This document shows positions 12,188-24,410 of a stretch of DNA of 64,000 nt, piece after piece; the first letter of the stretch is position 1, and every line of letters starts with the position of its first letter. The notes under the pieces were generated by a model. It did no database searches, was not told where the DNA came from, and saw only the letters and a program-made list of their open reading frames with translations. Where the stretch lies: positions 21,241,351 through 21,305,350 of the forward strand of contig NC_065544.1 of NCBI RefSeq assembly GCF_932294415.1, read 5' to 3'. Origin of the DNA: Quercus robur (Eukaryota > Streptophyta > Magnoliopsida > Fagales > Fagaceae). The position numbers and the translations under genes are program-made.

Positions 12188-15137
12188 GGGGTGTTTGGTA
12201 GAGTAGTGTTAGGGTACTTTTTTTTTTTTTTTACACCTAATTTTATTTGGGTATCATCTATTTATTTTCAAACACCACTAATAAGTTATTGAGTTTTCCC
12301 AAATATTTTTGCTCTATTATTATGTTAATCACAAATGTTTCATATCTCATTATCTAAATTGGGTTATGATATAAACTATCACAAAAAGCCCCAAAACTCA
12401 TATCTTATCCAATTTTATTATCATATTCTATTTAAAGCCCAAGAATACTTATGCTTGGCAATATTTAAGAAGCCCATGATTCAAGTCCATGGCAAATATC
12501 AATGGAATTCAAATCTATGATCAAAACCCATGATTTAAACACATGGCAATTTATTTATCCAAAACCTAATTCTCATTGGCAAAATCAAAAGCCCAACTTA
12601 CGTTGGTACTATTTAAAACCCAATTTTCATTGGCAACATCAAAGCCCAATTCTCATTGGCAATATCAAAAGCCCAACTTGCGTTGACACTATTAAAAGTC
12701 CAAGCTAATTACTTGGCACTATTCTATCAAAAGCCGAAGGTTATTAAATACTCGGCAAAATACTATATCATAATTATTTCACTTAAAAAGTCCGATAATA
12801 AACAATACTTTGAAATTCTTAAGCATATTATTACGATATTACAAGCTTATGGAATTTATGAATTATCTATTCTCAAAACCCATGGCAATCATCTTATAAA
12901 AGTCCATGGAAAGTTATGATTGTTAGACCCATGACATATATTTATTGTTATAAACTCATGAAATACATGGACATCATTTGTATCGCGACATCCATAATAT
13001 ACGCCTTCGACACTCATGGTAAACATTCAAACCCACAAGCTCATCATTTAAGTTATGATGCGATTATTAGAAACCATGAACATTATTGCAACATGGAATT
13101 CATCAAAGTAAATAGTACTTACAAAAGTATTTTGAAACTTGTCCTATTGTTTCAAACATTACAACTAATTGCTCAAAGGCCCATTGAAAGTATTTATGAA
13201 AAAACCCAAAAATATTTACTAATAAAATCCATAAGGAATGAAAGCCCATGGCAACATGTGCACACAACCCAGCCCATGTGAGCAAGCCCAAGCAAAAAAC
13301 ACAAGCAACTTACCAAAAGGCAACTAGAGACTCATACAAATGAACCAAGCCTTTGAGAATGGACTAAGGGCTATCCCATCAATTTTCTGCCACCCTCTGC
13401 CTGACGTGAACAGTGCCCAAGGGCTGTCATATCAGCTGAAGTCAAAAGGATGAAGAGGCTCCATGATCTTCCTCAAGACTGCACCTCCAGCAGAAGGGGA
13501 ACTGAAACCAAATTATCCAAACTTCAATAAATTAATGCTATAAATGTTAAAAACGACCAAGACATGATTCATATACCAAGCACATGAATCCTAAAGGGGA
13601 AAATTTAGGAACATGTGGTTTGGAGGGCATAAAGGGATCTCCAATGGAACCCCCTGAAGTAGACTAGAACTTGACACCTAGCTTAGGGTGTTGAAATCTT
13701 ACTTCTTGGGGGACCAAATCTCAGTTTGCAGCATTGGGATTCATTCTTGATACACAATAATTAAGCTTAGCCTCGAAAATCTTGGCACTTAATGCAAAAA
13801 GCTCTAAAATCCCATCATTACCCAAAGAAGCAAGACAACCCCTCAAAGTGGACTTTCCTCAAAATCTCAGGAAATTTAAACCTTGATTTCGTCTCCCTTG
13901 ATGAGCCATGCATTTTTGGATTCTTGTCAATCAATATTTCTCTAAAGCTCTATTATAAAAACATACACACCTCAGCCCATGGGGGGGAGGAGGCCTCTCT
14001 AAAGATTTCTGTCATTGACTACATTCTACAGAAATTCAACCCCTGTTAAGCTTCCCTTAAGCTTCCCCAAGCTCTCTAGAGCTCACTCACAACCTTTCTC
14101 AGCCTATAGTCACCATAACACCAACATTCACCACCTTGCTTACACTTTCCTACTCCATAAACGTCCTATAACTGACCAAAGGATAGTGACCCTCTCTGAA
14201 ATTTTGGGTTTGTTTGCTATCTTGCTCGTGGTTTAGCCTCCCTCAAGCTCACCACTCATCATCCTTAGCCCACACTCATCTAATCTCAGATGTTCTCTCC
14301 CCTTTTCACACAAACACAACCCATAAATGTCTCTCAACTAGTCATAAACAAACCACTCACAAAAAAAATCCTTGATCTTGGTGTTAATCCCATCTCACTC
14401 ACTCAAAATAGCTCACATTCACCTCATTCATGCCTTATAAACACACACTAACCAAAATCTTAGCATAATACTTGTTGCACTGAGTTGGGGATCTCTCTCT
14501 CCCTTCATTCCATCCTATTTTTCCTCTTTTATTTGTAACAATGGATCCTTTAATCCTTGTTTATTATTATTATGATAAAGGATATAATGTATTTGTAACA
14601 ACTGAATTTTTCCCTCACATTGATGTAATGATGGTTGAAAGTACTATAAATTCCCCTAACCGAGACACACAAGGACCCCCAGGATTGAACATTTTCCTAA
14701 ATTTATTTAATCATTGACTGCTGTACTCTAAGTATAATTTCACCCCCACCGCTGGAGATAATACCGTACCGCTAGAGGACTGATTTGAACTATGACGCCG
14801 TAAAAAGACTAATAATACAACAAACTAACAGCACTAACGTGTTTATTATGCTTTACTGTTGTCTTCTTGTTAGGGTGTAGCCTCATTCTCTTGCTTGGGC
14901 GGACTTACACCATACCGATAGCTTTTGGGCTTTATTTCAAGGGTCCATCGTCGAGTTTCGGCTTGGTTACCCCATATTCTATTTGGGAACATCAAAAATT
15001 TCCCCCTCAACAAGTAGTTTGAGATAGAATTTTTGTAATTTTTTGAAATACATGTGGGTGAAAAAGTGTCTGGAAATATATGTAAGTGTATTTGAAATGT
15101 GAAAATTGTTGCTCAAATAGGGATACCAAACAGGTCC
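12188..15137. mobile_element. Harbinger-like MITE interrupted by a solo LTR
   Basis: The outer ends are GGGGTGTTTGGTA (left) and TACCAAACAGGTCC (right), imperfect inverted repeats flanked by TAA on both sides (12185-12187, 15138-15140). Removing the inner insertion leaves an element of about 140 bp, matching the sizes of its relatives at 19096-19245 and 44428-44567. Confidence 0.75.
12207..15012. mobile_element. Large solo LTR (2.8 kb), target duplication AGTAG
   Basis: The element starts TGTTAGGGTAC and ends CCCCCTCAACA (TG...CA). The 5-bp direct repeat AGTAG flanks it exactly (12202-12206 and 15013-15017). I see no second LTR copy, primer-binding site or pol sequence inside, which fits a solo LTR left by recombination. 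Its left third (about 12480-13260) is built of short variants of 'catggcaa' and 'aaagccca'. Short ORFs in it are not supported as genes. Confidence 0.75.
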
Positions 15138-15140
15138 TAA

Positions 15141-15568
15141 GTGTTTGTTTGGGAACAGCTTGTGTTTGTTTGGGAACAACTTGTGTCTGTTTGGTAAAGA
15201 TTATTTTTGCCAACTTATTTTATTATTCAACTTATTTTTGCTACTATTTATGAGTCCTACTGTATTTTTTGGTACTATTCATGAGTCTCATTGTACTATT
15301 TCAGCTAACTTTTACCTTTATCTATAGTACTTTCAACAAAAAATTTTCAGTTTCAGCAAAATAAACGGATCCCAAATGGACCCTTTATTTAGCTGAAACT
15401 GAAAATTTTTTACCGAAAATACTGTAGATAAAGCTAAATGGTAGCTGAAATAGTACAGTGAGGCCCATGAATAGTACCAAAAAATACAATAAGACCCATG
15501 AATAGTAGCAAAAATAAGCTGAATAGTAAAAAAAACTGGCTTTTTAAGCAATCCCAAACGCACACTAA
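15141..15568. mobile_element. Two related MITEs in opposite orientation
   Basis: 15157-15377 runs from CTGTTTGGTAAAGATT to GCAAAATAAACGGATCCC. 15385-15568 is a second copy reading the other way, with AGCTGAAACTGAAAATTTTT near its left side and CCCAAACGCACAC at its right. Together they form a roughly 400-bp imperfect palindrome. The TTGTTTGGGAACA motif is also repeated at 15145-15180. Confidence 0.65.
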
Positions 15569-16375
15569 TTTTGCAGGAGAAAATATTGTCTCACCTTCCT
15601 TTATATCCATTATTTCACACGGAAAAACTTAAATAGTCCTAAAGCAATGCTCCGGGCTCTCACAAAGTGGGCCCCACATGTGGGTCTCACCATGGGGCCC
15701 ACCCATTTTGTGAGAGCTCGGGGCACTCTTACCTAAGTATTATCCATTTCACGCACATATACACAAAATTGACCTAACAAACCGGTCAAGTTTTGGCTTG
15801 AGTCAAAAACAAGTTGTAAGCGAGTAATCGGGTTTTAAGTCAACCTATATTTTTTTTTCATATGCAAATATCATTAATGATATTATTATCATCGTAAAAT
15901 TTAGATGGTTTGCCATTAAGTGCCTAAAAATGACGTAATTTTTTATTATAAAAATTATTACATTTAAAAAGGCCTTAGAATTAAACAAAATTATTTTTTA
16001 GAAAAAAACAATAAGTTTCCATAACTTTAGTGGTATTCTCAAGTGACAATGACACAATCATTCCTCTCAAATAAAGACTTTGTTCCACTTGGAGATAGTG
16101 AAACAAATATTGGTTCACTTGCAGCAAATGAGACTGACAATGATAAGGATCTTATGAATTTTATTGTAGAAGTTTGGGGTTTAGATCAATGCTCGGAATC
16201 TTTTATCACACTAAAGAATGTAGAGATATTATTTCAATATAAGCTACTTAATGCTCTTAAAATTTATATTATAAGATCAATTTCTATAAATCTTTTTTTT
16301 TTAAGGGAAAATTTTCTATAAATCTTGTTGCATAGTGATTATGTAAAAAGAAAAATTTTTAGTGACTGTTATTTG
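15569..16375. other. Intergenic AT-rich stretch, nothing recognised
   Basis: It contains a short GGGGCCCAC-rich inverted segment (about 15650-15722: GAGCTCTCACAAAGTGGGCC... and its near complement) and a 92-codon plus-strand ORF (16043-16321) that resembles no family I know and ends in a T run. I do not call it a gene. Confidence 0.5.
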
Positions 16376-16795
16376 GGCCAAAATGGGGTTTTGCCCCTTT
16401 CAGCTAAATTTTCCAACAAAATGCCCACTGTCTGAAACTATTTAGAAATATGACCCTATTTTGAAACTCGATTTGGCAAAAATCAAGTTGTTTGAAAAAA
16501 CCTGCATGGAACTCGAGTTCCATGTAGGTTTTTTCAAACAACTTGATTTTCGTCAAATCGAGTTTCAAAATAGGGTCATATTCCATGTAGGTTTTTTTTA
16601 TTTTTTATTTTGTTTATTTTATAAGTTTGATTGCCTCTAACTTGATTTTCACCAAATCGAGTTTTTCATTGAAACTCAATTTTTAGAAAATCAAGTTTAA
16701 AACAGGGGTATATCCCTAAATAGTTTCAGACAGGGGGCATTTTGCTGGAAAGTTTAGCTGAAAGGGATATATCCCCATTTTGGCCCTGTTATTTG
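16366..16795. mobile_element. Foldback MITE, Mutator-like, with exact 10-bp target duplication
   Basis: The body 16376-16785 begins GGCCAAAATGGGG and ends CCCCATTTTGGCC. The direct repeat CTGTTATTTG flanks it perfectly. Inside is a second, tighter palindrome centred near 16515 (GGAACTCGAGTTCC) with arms of about 65 bp. Part of the same motif set, including repeated ACTCGAGTTT, appears at 30350-30642. Confidence 0.8.
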
Positions 16796-18210
16796 ATTCA
16801 AACTTCAAAAGGCCCTAAATAATTGAAATTTTATGGATTCAAGATCTTTAAAATGCTTCCACCCAAATACCTTTGAATTTGGAAAAACTCGAAGAACATT
16901 TAAAGAACTTGAAGAACAAGGAATCTCTAACAAGCTCATAGCCTAAGGTTCGTAGTGAAAACTATTTGCTTCATCTTCCAACTAAAATAAAGAATATTTT
17001 GTGATCAAATCAAGACTTCATCTGCACAACTTGTGGATTGAAGAACTTTTAAGAAAATTGAATTTGAGGATTATTCTTTCATAAAAGAATTAAATAAATA
17101 GAATTTGTACTCGGCTATTCATAAATAAGATTCTAAAAAAGAAAGAATTCATAAATACAAATTTATAATTTGAGAAGCATTTTAATTGTTTAATTTCAAA
17201 ACTTGAGATTTTGTGTTTACAACCACTTCTTCCCTAAAATATATTAAGCCCATTTTTTACGCCAATGGTAAAGTTTACTGCATTTTGTAAATGTATTAAA
17301 GCTAAAATTTGGAAGTTGAAAATCTGATCTAAGTCATTAATCCACTATAGGAAATCATGTATTCAAGGATATCAGTGGGTAGAAGCTCGTCAATAGCTGA
17401 TTTTGTGTTGTCTTTCTCTATGTTAATAGAGGGCTATACAAAAAAACAAAAAAACCAGTTAATCCCTAATCAAAAGAAAGAAAGAAAGAAAAAAAAAATC
17501 TAAAATCAAAAAACACATACACAACAAAAGAATAATTAACTTCTGAGGACGGTTCATATTCATGTTGTATTGTCTAAGACTATAGAAGATTTTAATATCA
17601 CCATCTTATTATTAGTTTTCTCTCATATCTCAATAATTTTCCTTATGAACAATTTGTAATCTTTAGTGTTCTATTTTATAGACAAAAGAGACAAACAATA
17701 TGAGTAATGTAGCAATTTAATCATACTACGTACAGTAACAAATTTGAAAATTGCAAGATATGGTGATTCATGCCTACTCAAGAATGCAAATATTATTTTA
17801 ATAAAATAACAATGCAAACATCTTATCAATTTTTTTTTGTCTCTTTCCTCCATTCATAGTGTGCCTTATTTTGAAAACTCATTATTGGCAACTTTGTTTT
17901 GGTAATGCCATTTTTGACAAAGTTGGAAGATAAATTGCCATATTATTAGGATTATAAAATATGGTAACCTTCTCTTTTTCCATATGAAAGTTCTTAATAA
18001 ACAAAACTTCTCTATTAGAGGAACAAAAACTTCACGAAGTCACAAATATATAATTATTTTGACTAACTTGACTGTATAAGTATTTGGTATATTTTGTATT
18101 GCGTGTATTATTAAACTCATTTGTGTGTTTTATTAGTTTTTGTTTCAATTTTTGCTAAAGCAACTAAACTTAAGTGGCAATGTTATATTCCAAATTAACT
18201 ATTTTTTAAA
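16796..18210. other. Intergenic AT-rich stretch, no gene seen
   Basis: No open frame above about 60 codons resembles a protein family. A short A/G run lies near 17470-17510. I see no element boundaries I can defend. Confidence 0.5.
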
Positions 18211-18218
18211 TACAAACC

Positions 18219-18981
18219 TTAGGCTTCACAACTTAAGGGTTGCTTGGAATCACCACCAAAAACAACGCAATTTTGCACAAATAATCTCTGATTAATAATA
18301 ATAATAGTTTGATACAAAATAAATTATCTGGAGCTTTATATGGAGCTTCCATGAATCACAAGAGATAAAGATAAGCATCCCTAAAATGAATCCTAATCGA
18401 ACTCAAATACTAAACTAATCATTATCTAAGAACATGAAATTTAATCCTTAGCACAACTCAAACTAAACAAATAAAAACGTTAAAAGATCCAAAATAAAAT
18501 ACTTAAATAATTTTTGGTTGTGCTACTGCATCATACTCCCCTAGTATAAGGAAACTAAACCTTGGGTTTTTTAGTGTTGAAGAATTAGGATTGTAGCGCT
18601 TAAAACTTGATTCAGCTTAGAAATCACTTTAGGAGCACTAAAAATAGAATAACATTTACCACCCCATGAAACTCTTCTGGAATCATAAAATCAATATGTG
18701 GAATTAGCACAATTTTATCTTGAACCATACTATGGTATCAACCTCTTCAATAGCATCAACCTGTAGACCTTCATACACCATGAGGGTTGAACAATAGCAC
18801 ATTCATTATATTCAACTTTCACATCATGTGCACCCTCTAAATCTTTGCTCTTTGGGCACATCAAGTTGATGCGGGTGATCTTGTAGCCTTGTAGGTTAGG
18901 CCTTGATGGCTTAGTGACCTGGGCCTCACTAGGCAATGGGTCACTTGGCCTAAGTAGAAGAAAAAGTGAATTATGGGCTCC
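18219..18981 (-). mobile_element. LTR-retrotransposon 3' end, left arm of an inverted pair
   Basis: This segment is the reverse complement of 19374-20425. Reading the minus strand, the purine-rich ACTAGGGGAGTATGATGCA junction (18525-18545 on the plus strand) looks like a polypurine tract followed by LTR start TGATGCA. The LTR part is about 18219-18530 and the internal part about 18540-18981. No intact reading frame remains. Confidence 0.65.
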
Positions 18982-19095
18982 TCTCTATCAAAACTTTTCT
19001 GCATTTGAACTTTTTATTATTATTATTTAAAATAACAATAATTGAAAATAGACTAACAAGTTAGAACTACGACTACTAACAACTGAAAACATTAA

Positions 19096-19245
19096 AGGGG
19101 TGTTTGGTACATCATTTCAAATAACAATTTTTAGTTTTTAAATAACATTACACGTATTTTCACACACTTTTTCATCCACACGTATTTCCACACATGTTTT
19201 TAAATAACAATTTTCAGTTTTTAAGTACATGTACCAAACACCCCT
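19096..19245. mobile_element. Harbinger-like MITE in the spacer of the inverted pair
   Basis: Perfect terminal inverted repeats AGGGGTGTTTGGTACAT / ATGTACCAAACACCCCT are flanked by TAA on both sides (19093-19095 and 19246-19248). It is 150 bp long, non-coding, with internal ACAACATT- and TTTTCA-type repeats. Confidence 0.85.
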
Positions 19246-19373
19246 TAAAAGGCCGAAACTAAAAAGCTAAAAGGAACAAAAGGCTTCAAAGTAGGAACGA
19301 GAGCTTCATTGGAGTTGTTAGAGAAGAGACGGCATGGGCTCATCGACAATGATTGTCAACAACACTCAAAGCT

Positions 19374-20425
19374 AGAAAGCCCACAATCCACTTTTTCTTT
19401 TACTTCAACTGAGTGATCCATTACCCAGTGAGGCCCAAGTCACTAAGCTAGCCCAATCAGGGCCCAACCTACAAGGCTACAAGATCACCGCATCAGCAAG
19501 ACGTGCCAAGAGAGCAAAGATTTAGAGGGTGCACATGATGTGAAAGTTGAATATGAATGTGCTACTATTCAACTGTCCATGGTGTATGAAGATCTACAAC
19601 TTGATGCAATTTAAGCGGTTGATATCATAGTTCATCCTATGGTTCATATGGTTTAAGATAAAATTGTGTCAATTCCACATATTGATTTTGTGATTCCAAA
19701 AGAGTTTCATGGTGTGGTAGAATTCAAGGTTTTTCTATTTTTAGTGCTCCCCAAGGCGATTACTAAACTAAATGAAGTATTAAGCACCAGAGTCCTAATT
19801 CTTCAACACTACAAAAGTCAAGATTGAGTGTTCTTAAACTAGGGGAGTATGATGCAAGAGCGAAACTAGAAATTATTTTAATATTTATTTTTGGATTTTC
19901 ATTGGATAATTTTAGATTTTAACGTTTTCAATAGTTTAGTTTGAGTTGTGATAGGGATTAAATTTCATGTTCTTAGATAAGGATTAGTTTAGTATTTGGA
20001 TTAGTATTTGAGTTTGATTAGGATTCAATTTAGGGATACTTATCTTTATCTCTTGTGATTCCCAAAAACTTTATATAGGGTCTGTTTGGATTGAACTTAT
20101 TGTTACTGAAACTGAAAACACTATAGTAAAATAATTTTTAAATGTGTGAATAGTGTCGTGGGACCCGTGAACAATGCGTGAACAGTGCATGAATAGTGTT
20201 TTTTGTCCCCTGCACAGTGATTTTACTGTTCACGCGCAGGGAAAAAAAAAAAGCATGAAACGCAGAACTGAAACGCCACTTTCAGCCCACCCCAAACTCT
20301 CACATAAAGCTCCAGATGGTTTATTATGTATCAAACTATTATTATTATTAATCAGAGATTATTCGTGCAAAATTGCATTGAGTTTGGTGGTGATTCCAAA
20401 CAACCTTTAGGTGGTGAAGCCTAAG
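19374..20425 (+). mobile_element. LTR-retrotransposon 3' end, right arm of an inverted pair
   Basis: This is an inverted, diverged copy of 18219-18981. The plus strand carries AAACTAGGGGAGTATGATGC near 19835-19855 (polypurine tract and LTR start). The LTR part is split near 20085-20300 by a MITE that the left arm lacks, so that insertion came after the inverted pair formed. Confidence 0.65.
20085..20300. mobile_element. MITE inside the right arm
   Basis: It starts GGTCTGTTTGGATTGAACTT and contains ACTGAAACTGAAAACAC, GAATAGTGTCGTGGGACC and a GTTCACGC-rich centre. The same blocks occur at 56816-57016 and 57026-57322. The left arm of the inverted repeat reads through this point without it. Confidence 0.6.
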
Positions 20426-21103
20426 GTTTACCAAGATTAATCTAGGTGGGAAGCATAGGTTGTCGACATACGTTGCATTAGTCACCTTCTACGTTTCTAA
20501 ACAATTTCATCTCATTTGTCAACTTACGTTGCAAAGTAAAGTTTCCATAGGAATACTTTTCAATGACATCTAAGGGACCAGATACGAATTGCCTATGTTT
20601 TGTAATTTTAGTGACATTGAATTGTTATTTGGATTTAACCAATAGCTAGTAGCATTAAATTTTTTGTATAGTTGGCTATTCCATCAAGAATCTAAACTTC
20701 TCAAGTAAGGTTCAATTCTTTTCTTCCTCATCTGGAACCCCCCTGATCATCTCCTCTCTAGCTTTATGGATATATAGTTGCATACAAATAGCTCATAGCA
20801 AGTCTATCATTACTATCAACAATGCTTAAGACACGAACAAGTGGCTTAGTGACTTGTACAATAACTACACATTCCTCTCAAAATATGAAATCTAGAACAT
20901 TATCCACAATTTTTTTCACCTTACTTTCTATAATATATGCTGAAATTGTCAACTCTAAATGTTACCATAGCCCTTAGTGCATCTTTTGAGCCAAGATTCT
21001 TTGCAATGCAATAAAATTTGCAGCAAAGCATGTTGGAGCAAGTCAAAGTATCTCTCTTCCACATGTGTTTCTTCTAATGTAATGCATAACCGTGGTTATA
21101 AAC

Positions 21104-21440
21104 ACTAGCCTCTGAGTACGCGCTCACGTGTGTGCTCAGAGGCTCTTCAATTCTTTGGTAAAAGTTAATAATTTGCATTCATTATAATTTAGAGCATTTA
21201 TTATAATTAGGGATTACTACATTTTTCAATCACAAAAAAAACCTAGGGGTGTGATGAGTATTATGTGTGGGGAAATAATTTTTTCATCACAACCCTAGGT
21301 TTTTTTTTTTGTGATTGGAAAATGTAGTAATCCCTAATTATAATAAATGCTCTAAATTATAATGAATGCAAATTATTAACTTATACCAAAAAATTGAAGA
21401 GCCTCTGAGCATGCAGTCACGCACGTGCTCAGAGGCTAGT
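21104..21440. repeat. Near-perfect foldback element with nested terminal hairpins
   Basis: The left arm (about 21104-21250) and right arm (about 21285-21440) are almost exact inverted copies around a centre of about 35 bp. The outer 38 bases of each arm are themselves palindromic: AGCCTCTGAG ... CTCAGAGGCT around a CACGTG-like core. It carries no ORF. I could not find a convincing target-site duplication. Confidence 0.8.
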
Positions 21441-23560
21441 TATTCTTTATCATTATGCTAAGACACAAACTTTTCACATTAAAAAAAAAAAAAAAAAAAA
21501 AGGCAATTGTAAAGCTTAAATAAGAGGGTTAGACATGTAAACGTAATAATTTAAAAAGTCCTAAATTTTAGATAAGTTTGAAAAAATATTGCCTACAAAA
21601 TAGGAACCGTCTCACTAACCCACTTATTCTAACACATGTTTCTCATATTTTATTCTAAAAAAAGAAAAAAAACTCACGTTCAGTAAAAAAAAAAAAACAC
21701 ACACACACACACAACTAAATAGAGATTAAGAGCAGTTCAGGTATTAAGTGCTAATAGGATTATACATGTAAAATTACTAATTTAAAACTGCTAAATTTGT
21801 ACAAAGTACCCTCAAATTCAACTGTTTAGGAAGTGTAAACATGGTTAAACATGTAAAATTAATAATTTAGAACTCCTAAATTGAGATAAATTTGAAAAAA
21901 CTGTTTCTTCTATCCATGTTTAAATTTTAAACCTTTTAAAAAAATTCATAATTTTTAAATAGATAATTTTTAAAAATTTTATTCTCTCTATCACGCATCT
22001 CTTAGATCCTCACGTTCTATCAACTCCTTAAAATTAGGCTACAAATTTTTAGCACTCATCCAGACATCTCCAAAATTCTCTCCATGTCTAACCACTAAGC
22101 AGTAACCACCTCAAAAAGTTTTAAGTGTTTAACCGGTTTCTATTGCTTTATCATTTCCCAAAGAAATCACTAATTTCTATATCATCCATACTTACTCTCT
22201 CTTCTCCTTCTAAATGAAATTGAAAATAAAAAACACAATTCTCTTACATGTTATTAAAGATAATAGCATAAGTTTGTTAGAGTTTGTGTTTGATTTAAAT
22301 TTTGATGAGATTATTTTTCCTGAAAATCCTATTAAAATTGTTCAGAATAAAGATAAAGATTCTTTAGAATTCAACTCTATCATGGATTCTTTAAAATCTT
22401 ATCACCACATCATCAACTATTTAAATAAATAACTAATGGAGATCTAAAAAAAAGAAAAAAAGAAAAAAAAAAGGAGTTGATGTGTCAAAATAACTAATGG
22501 AGATCTAAAAAAAAAAAGAAAAAAGAAAAAAAAGGGAGTTAACATGATACATAAAAAATTAAAAAAAAAAAAAAGTAGAACTCAAGGTTGCTACATACCT
22601 AAATAAAAAAATTTAATGCCAAAAACATATACAATGAGGGTAAAAAAAAACTAAAAAAATTTAACGCCAAAAACATATACAATGATGGTAAAAAAAAAAA
22701 CTTTCTTAAAAAGAAAAAAAAAAGGTGAGGAAGGAAATTAAAGAAAACAAAAATTGACATTGTTCAGTTGCAACAAGAAACCCAAAAACCGTGAGCCAAA
22801 AAAAGAAAGTAACCCAGAACGTACCAGAATATATGGTTGCTTTTTATTTTCTTTTTCCTTGTTTTCAAAGTTGGGTACTTTTGAAGTTTGAACGTTGAAA
22901 CTTGAAACCAATTGCTGGGATTATGATAACTATTTTTATTTCAATTCAAAATTTTTAAATAAAATGTAAACAAAGGCTACTAAAGGAGGTAAGGGAAGCC
23001 ATACTGTTTAACTGTTTACGAATGATTTTGAATTCTTCTTTTGTAGCATAAAGCAATCCTGTCTTTGGATCACAATACCTACAACATGAAATTACAATTC
23101 ATTAAGAAGTACAATGGTAGAGTATGTGAAGGAACCATTCATTTCAAAATTACATTTTAAAAAAAAAGAGAGAGTTAACGTGACACCCATAAAAAAGAAA
23201 AAAAAAATAGAACTCAAAGAAAGTCAATCATATACAAAAGAAAAGAAAACAAAGAAGAACTTGCAAAAGATAGAACCTAAAAATTTGTTGGAACGTTTGA
23301 CAGTAAATATCTTTAATCTAAAGTAAAAGAAAGAAGGATGTAGAGCTAAACTAAATTTCTTCAATCTGAAGAAGAATGAGAGATAGAAAGTGAGATAAAA
23401 ACTGCAAAGCGTATGTGAGTTTGTGGGTTTATGGGTCTTAAAGTGTAAAGTGTTAATTTACATATTTATCCCCAGTAGTTAAAAACTTGTAAGTGGGTAT
23501 GATGAGGGTATTTTAGGCATAAAAAATGAGGAATCCAAACAGGAGAAGCTTCTTAAATAA
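21441..23560. other. A-rich intergenic DNA with short tandem repeats
   Basis: There are two copies of a roughly 60-bp A-rich unit starting CTAATGGAGATCTAAAAAAA (22434 and 22494), and two copies of a unit containing AACGCCAAAAACATATACAATGA or a close variant (22615-22690). ORFs at 22214-22432 and 23114-23326 are lysine/asparagine-rich low-complexity frames; I do not call genes here. Confidence 0.55.
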
Positions 23561-23569
23561 TAGTATAGA

Positions 23570-24405
23570 TATTTCGTATTTTTTGCAACAAGAAGTGCAA
23601 TTTCATTTACTTCATCTAATTTCATTATATTTTGTAACAAAATTTAAGCATCACACAAAAAGACCAATGAAGTGTACGAAATTCTTGCTCCAACAACCTC
23701 ACAACAACAACATAATTTGCAGCATTATCAATCACAACTTGAACAACACTTTCAGGACCAACAAGTAACACCACCTCTCTAAGCAACTTATACAACACAT
23801 ATGTGGTCTTTGAAGCATGAAAGACATCAACCGAATTTAAGAAAACAGTTCCCTTGGATAATATATTAGAAAATTAATAATAGTTTGCTTACATGATAGT
23901 GTAACTAGTTTTCTTGTAACATGATAACCATCAACCATATTTTTGACCTCCTTAACATTCTTGTCCAATAAAGAACCATGAAGAGCATAAAATCGTGGGC
24001 TCATATAACCATGACCCATACTATCAATAGCATCAATCATTTGTTGATAAAACTTAGAATTAACTGCGTTGAATTCAATACAAGCATCAATCATTCACTT
24101 TGATATAGCAAGATTTCATCTTTCTATTGCCTTATTACTTTGTAACACATTTTTAATGGTGGGTTGAGCTCTAAAGAGTTGTCCTTGACAAAAAATAACC
24201 TCATATACCACTTGGTGCTTTCCCTTCTCTCTACTAATGTATTTTTCCCTTTGCCTTAACTTCCCCTAATTGAAATACCTTTTCAATTTCCTATAGAGCT
24301 AGGTGGGGGCATAGAAGAGTGTGTGATTTCTTGAATATCAACATCATCATCCACATAAATTGGCTCTACTTGATCCCCAAGACCTAGCCCATATTGGTCG
24401 TGTTC
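23570..24405 (-). pseudogene. Broken hAT-type transposase (DUF659 region)
   Basis: The minus-strand frame 24094-23837 gives MIDACIEFNAVNSKFYQQMI, DAIDSMGHGYMSPRFYALHG and KNVKEVKNMVDGY, the order of the DUF659 domain of plant hAT-like transposases. After a frameshift near 23860 it continues GTVFLNSVDVFHASKTTYVL, VVQVVIDNAANYV and EFRTLHW, again typical. A further frameshift precedes a KLDEVNEIALLVAKNT-like stretch. Upstream, DPIYVDDDVDIQEI precedes a stop. The copy is broken by several lesions, so no transposase can be made. Confidence 0.75.
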
Positions 24406-24410
24406 CTTAT

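Noticed and set aside
16043..16321. 92-codon ORF as a possible small gene
   Set aside because: No family resemblance, no splice or promoter context, and it ends in a T run.
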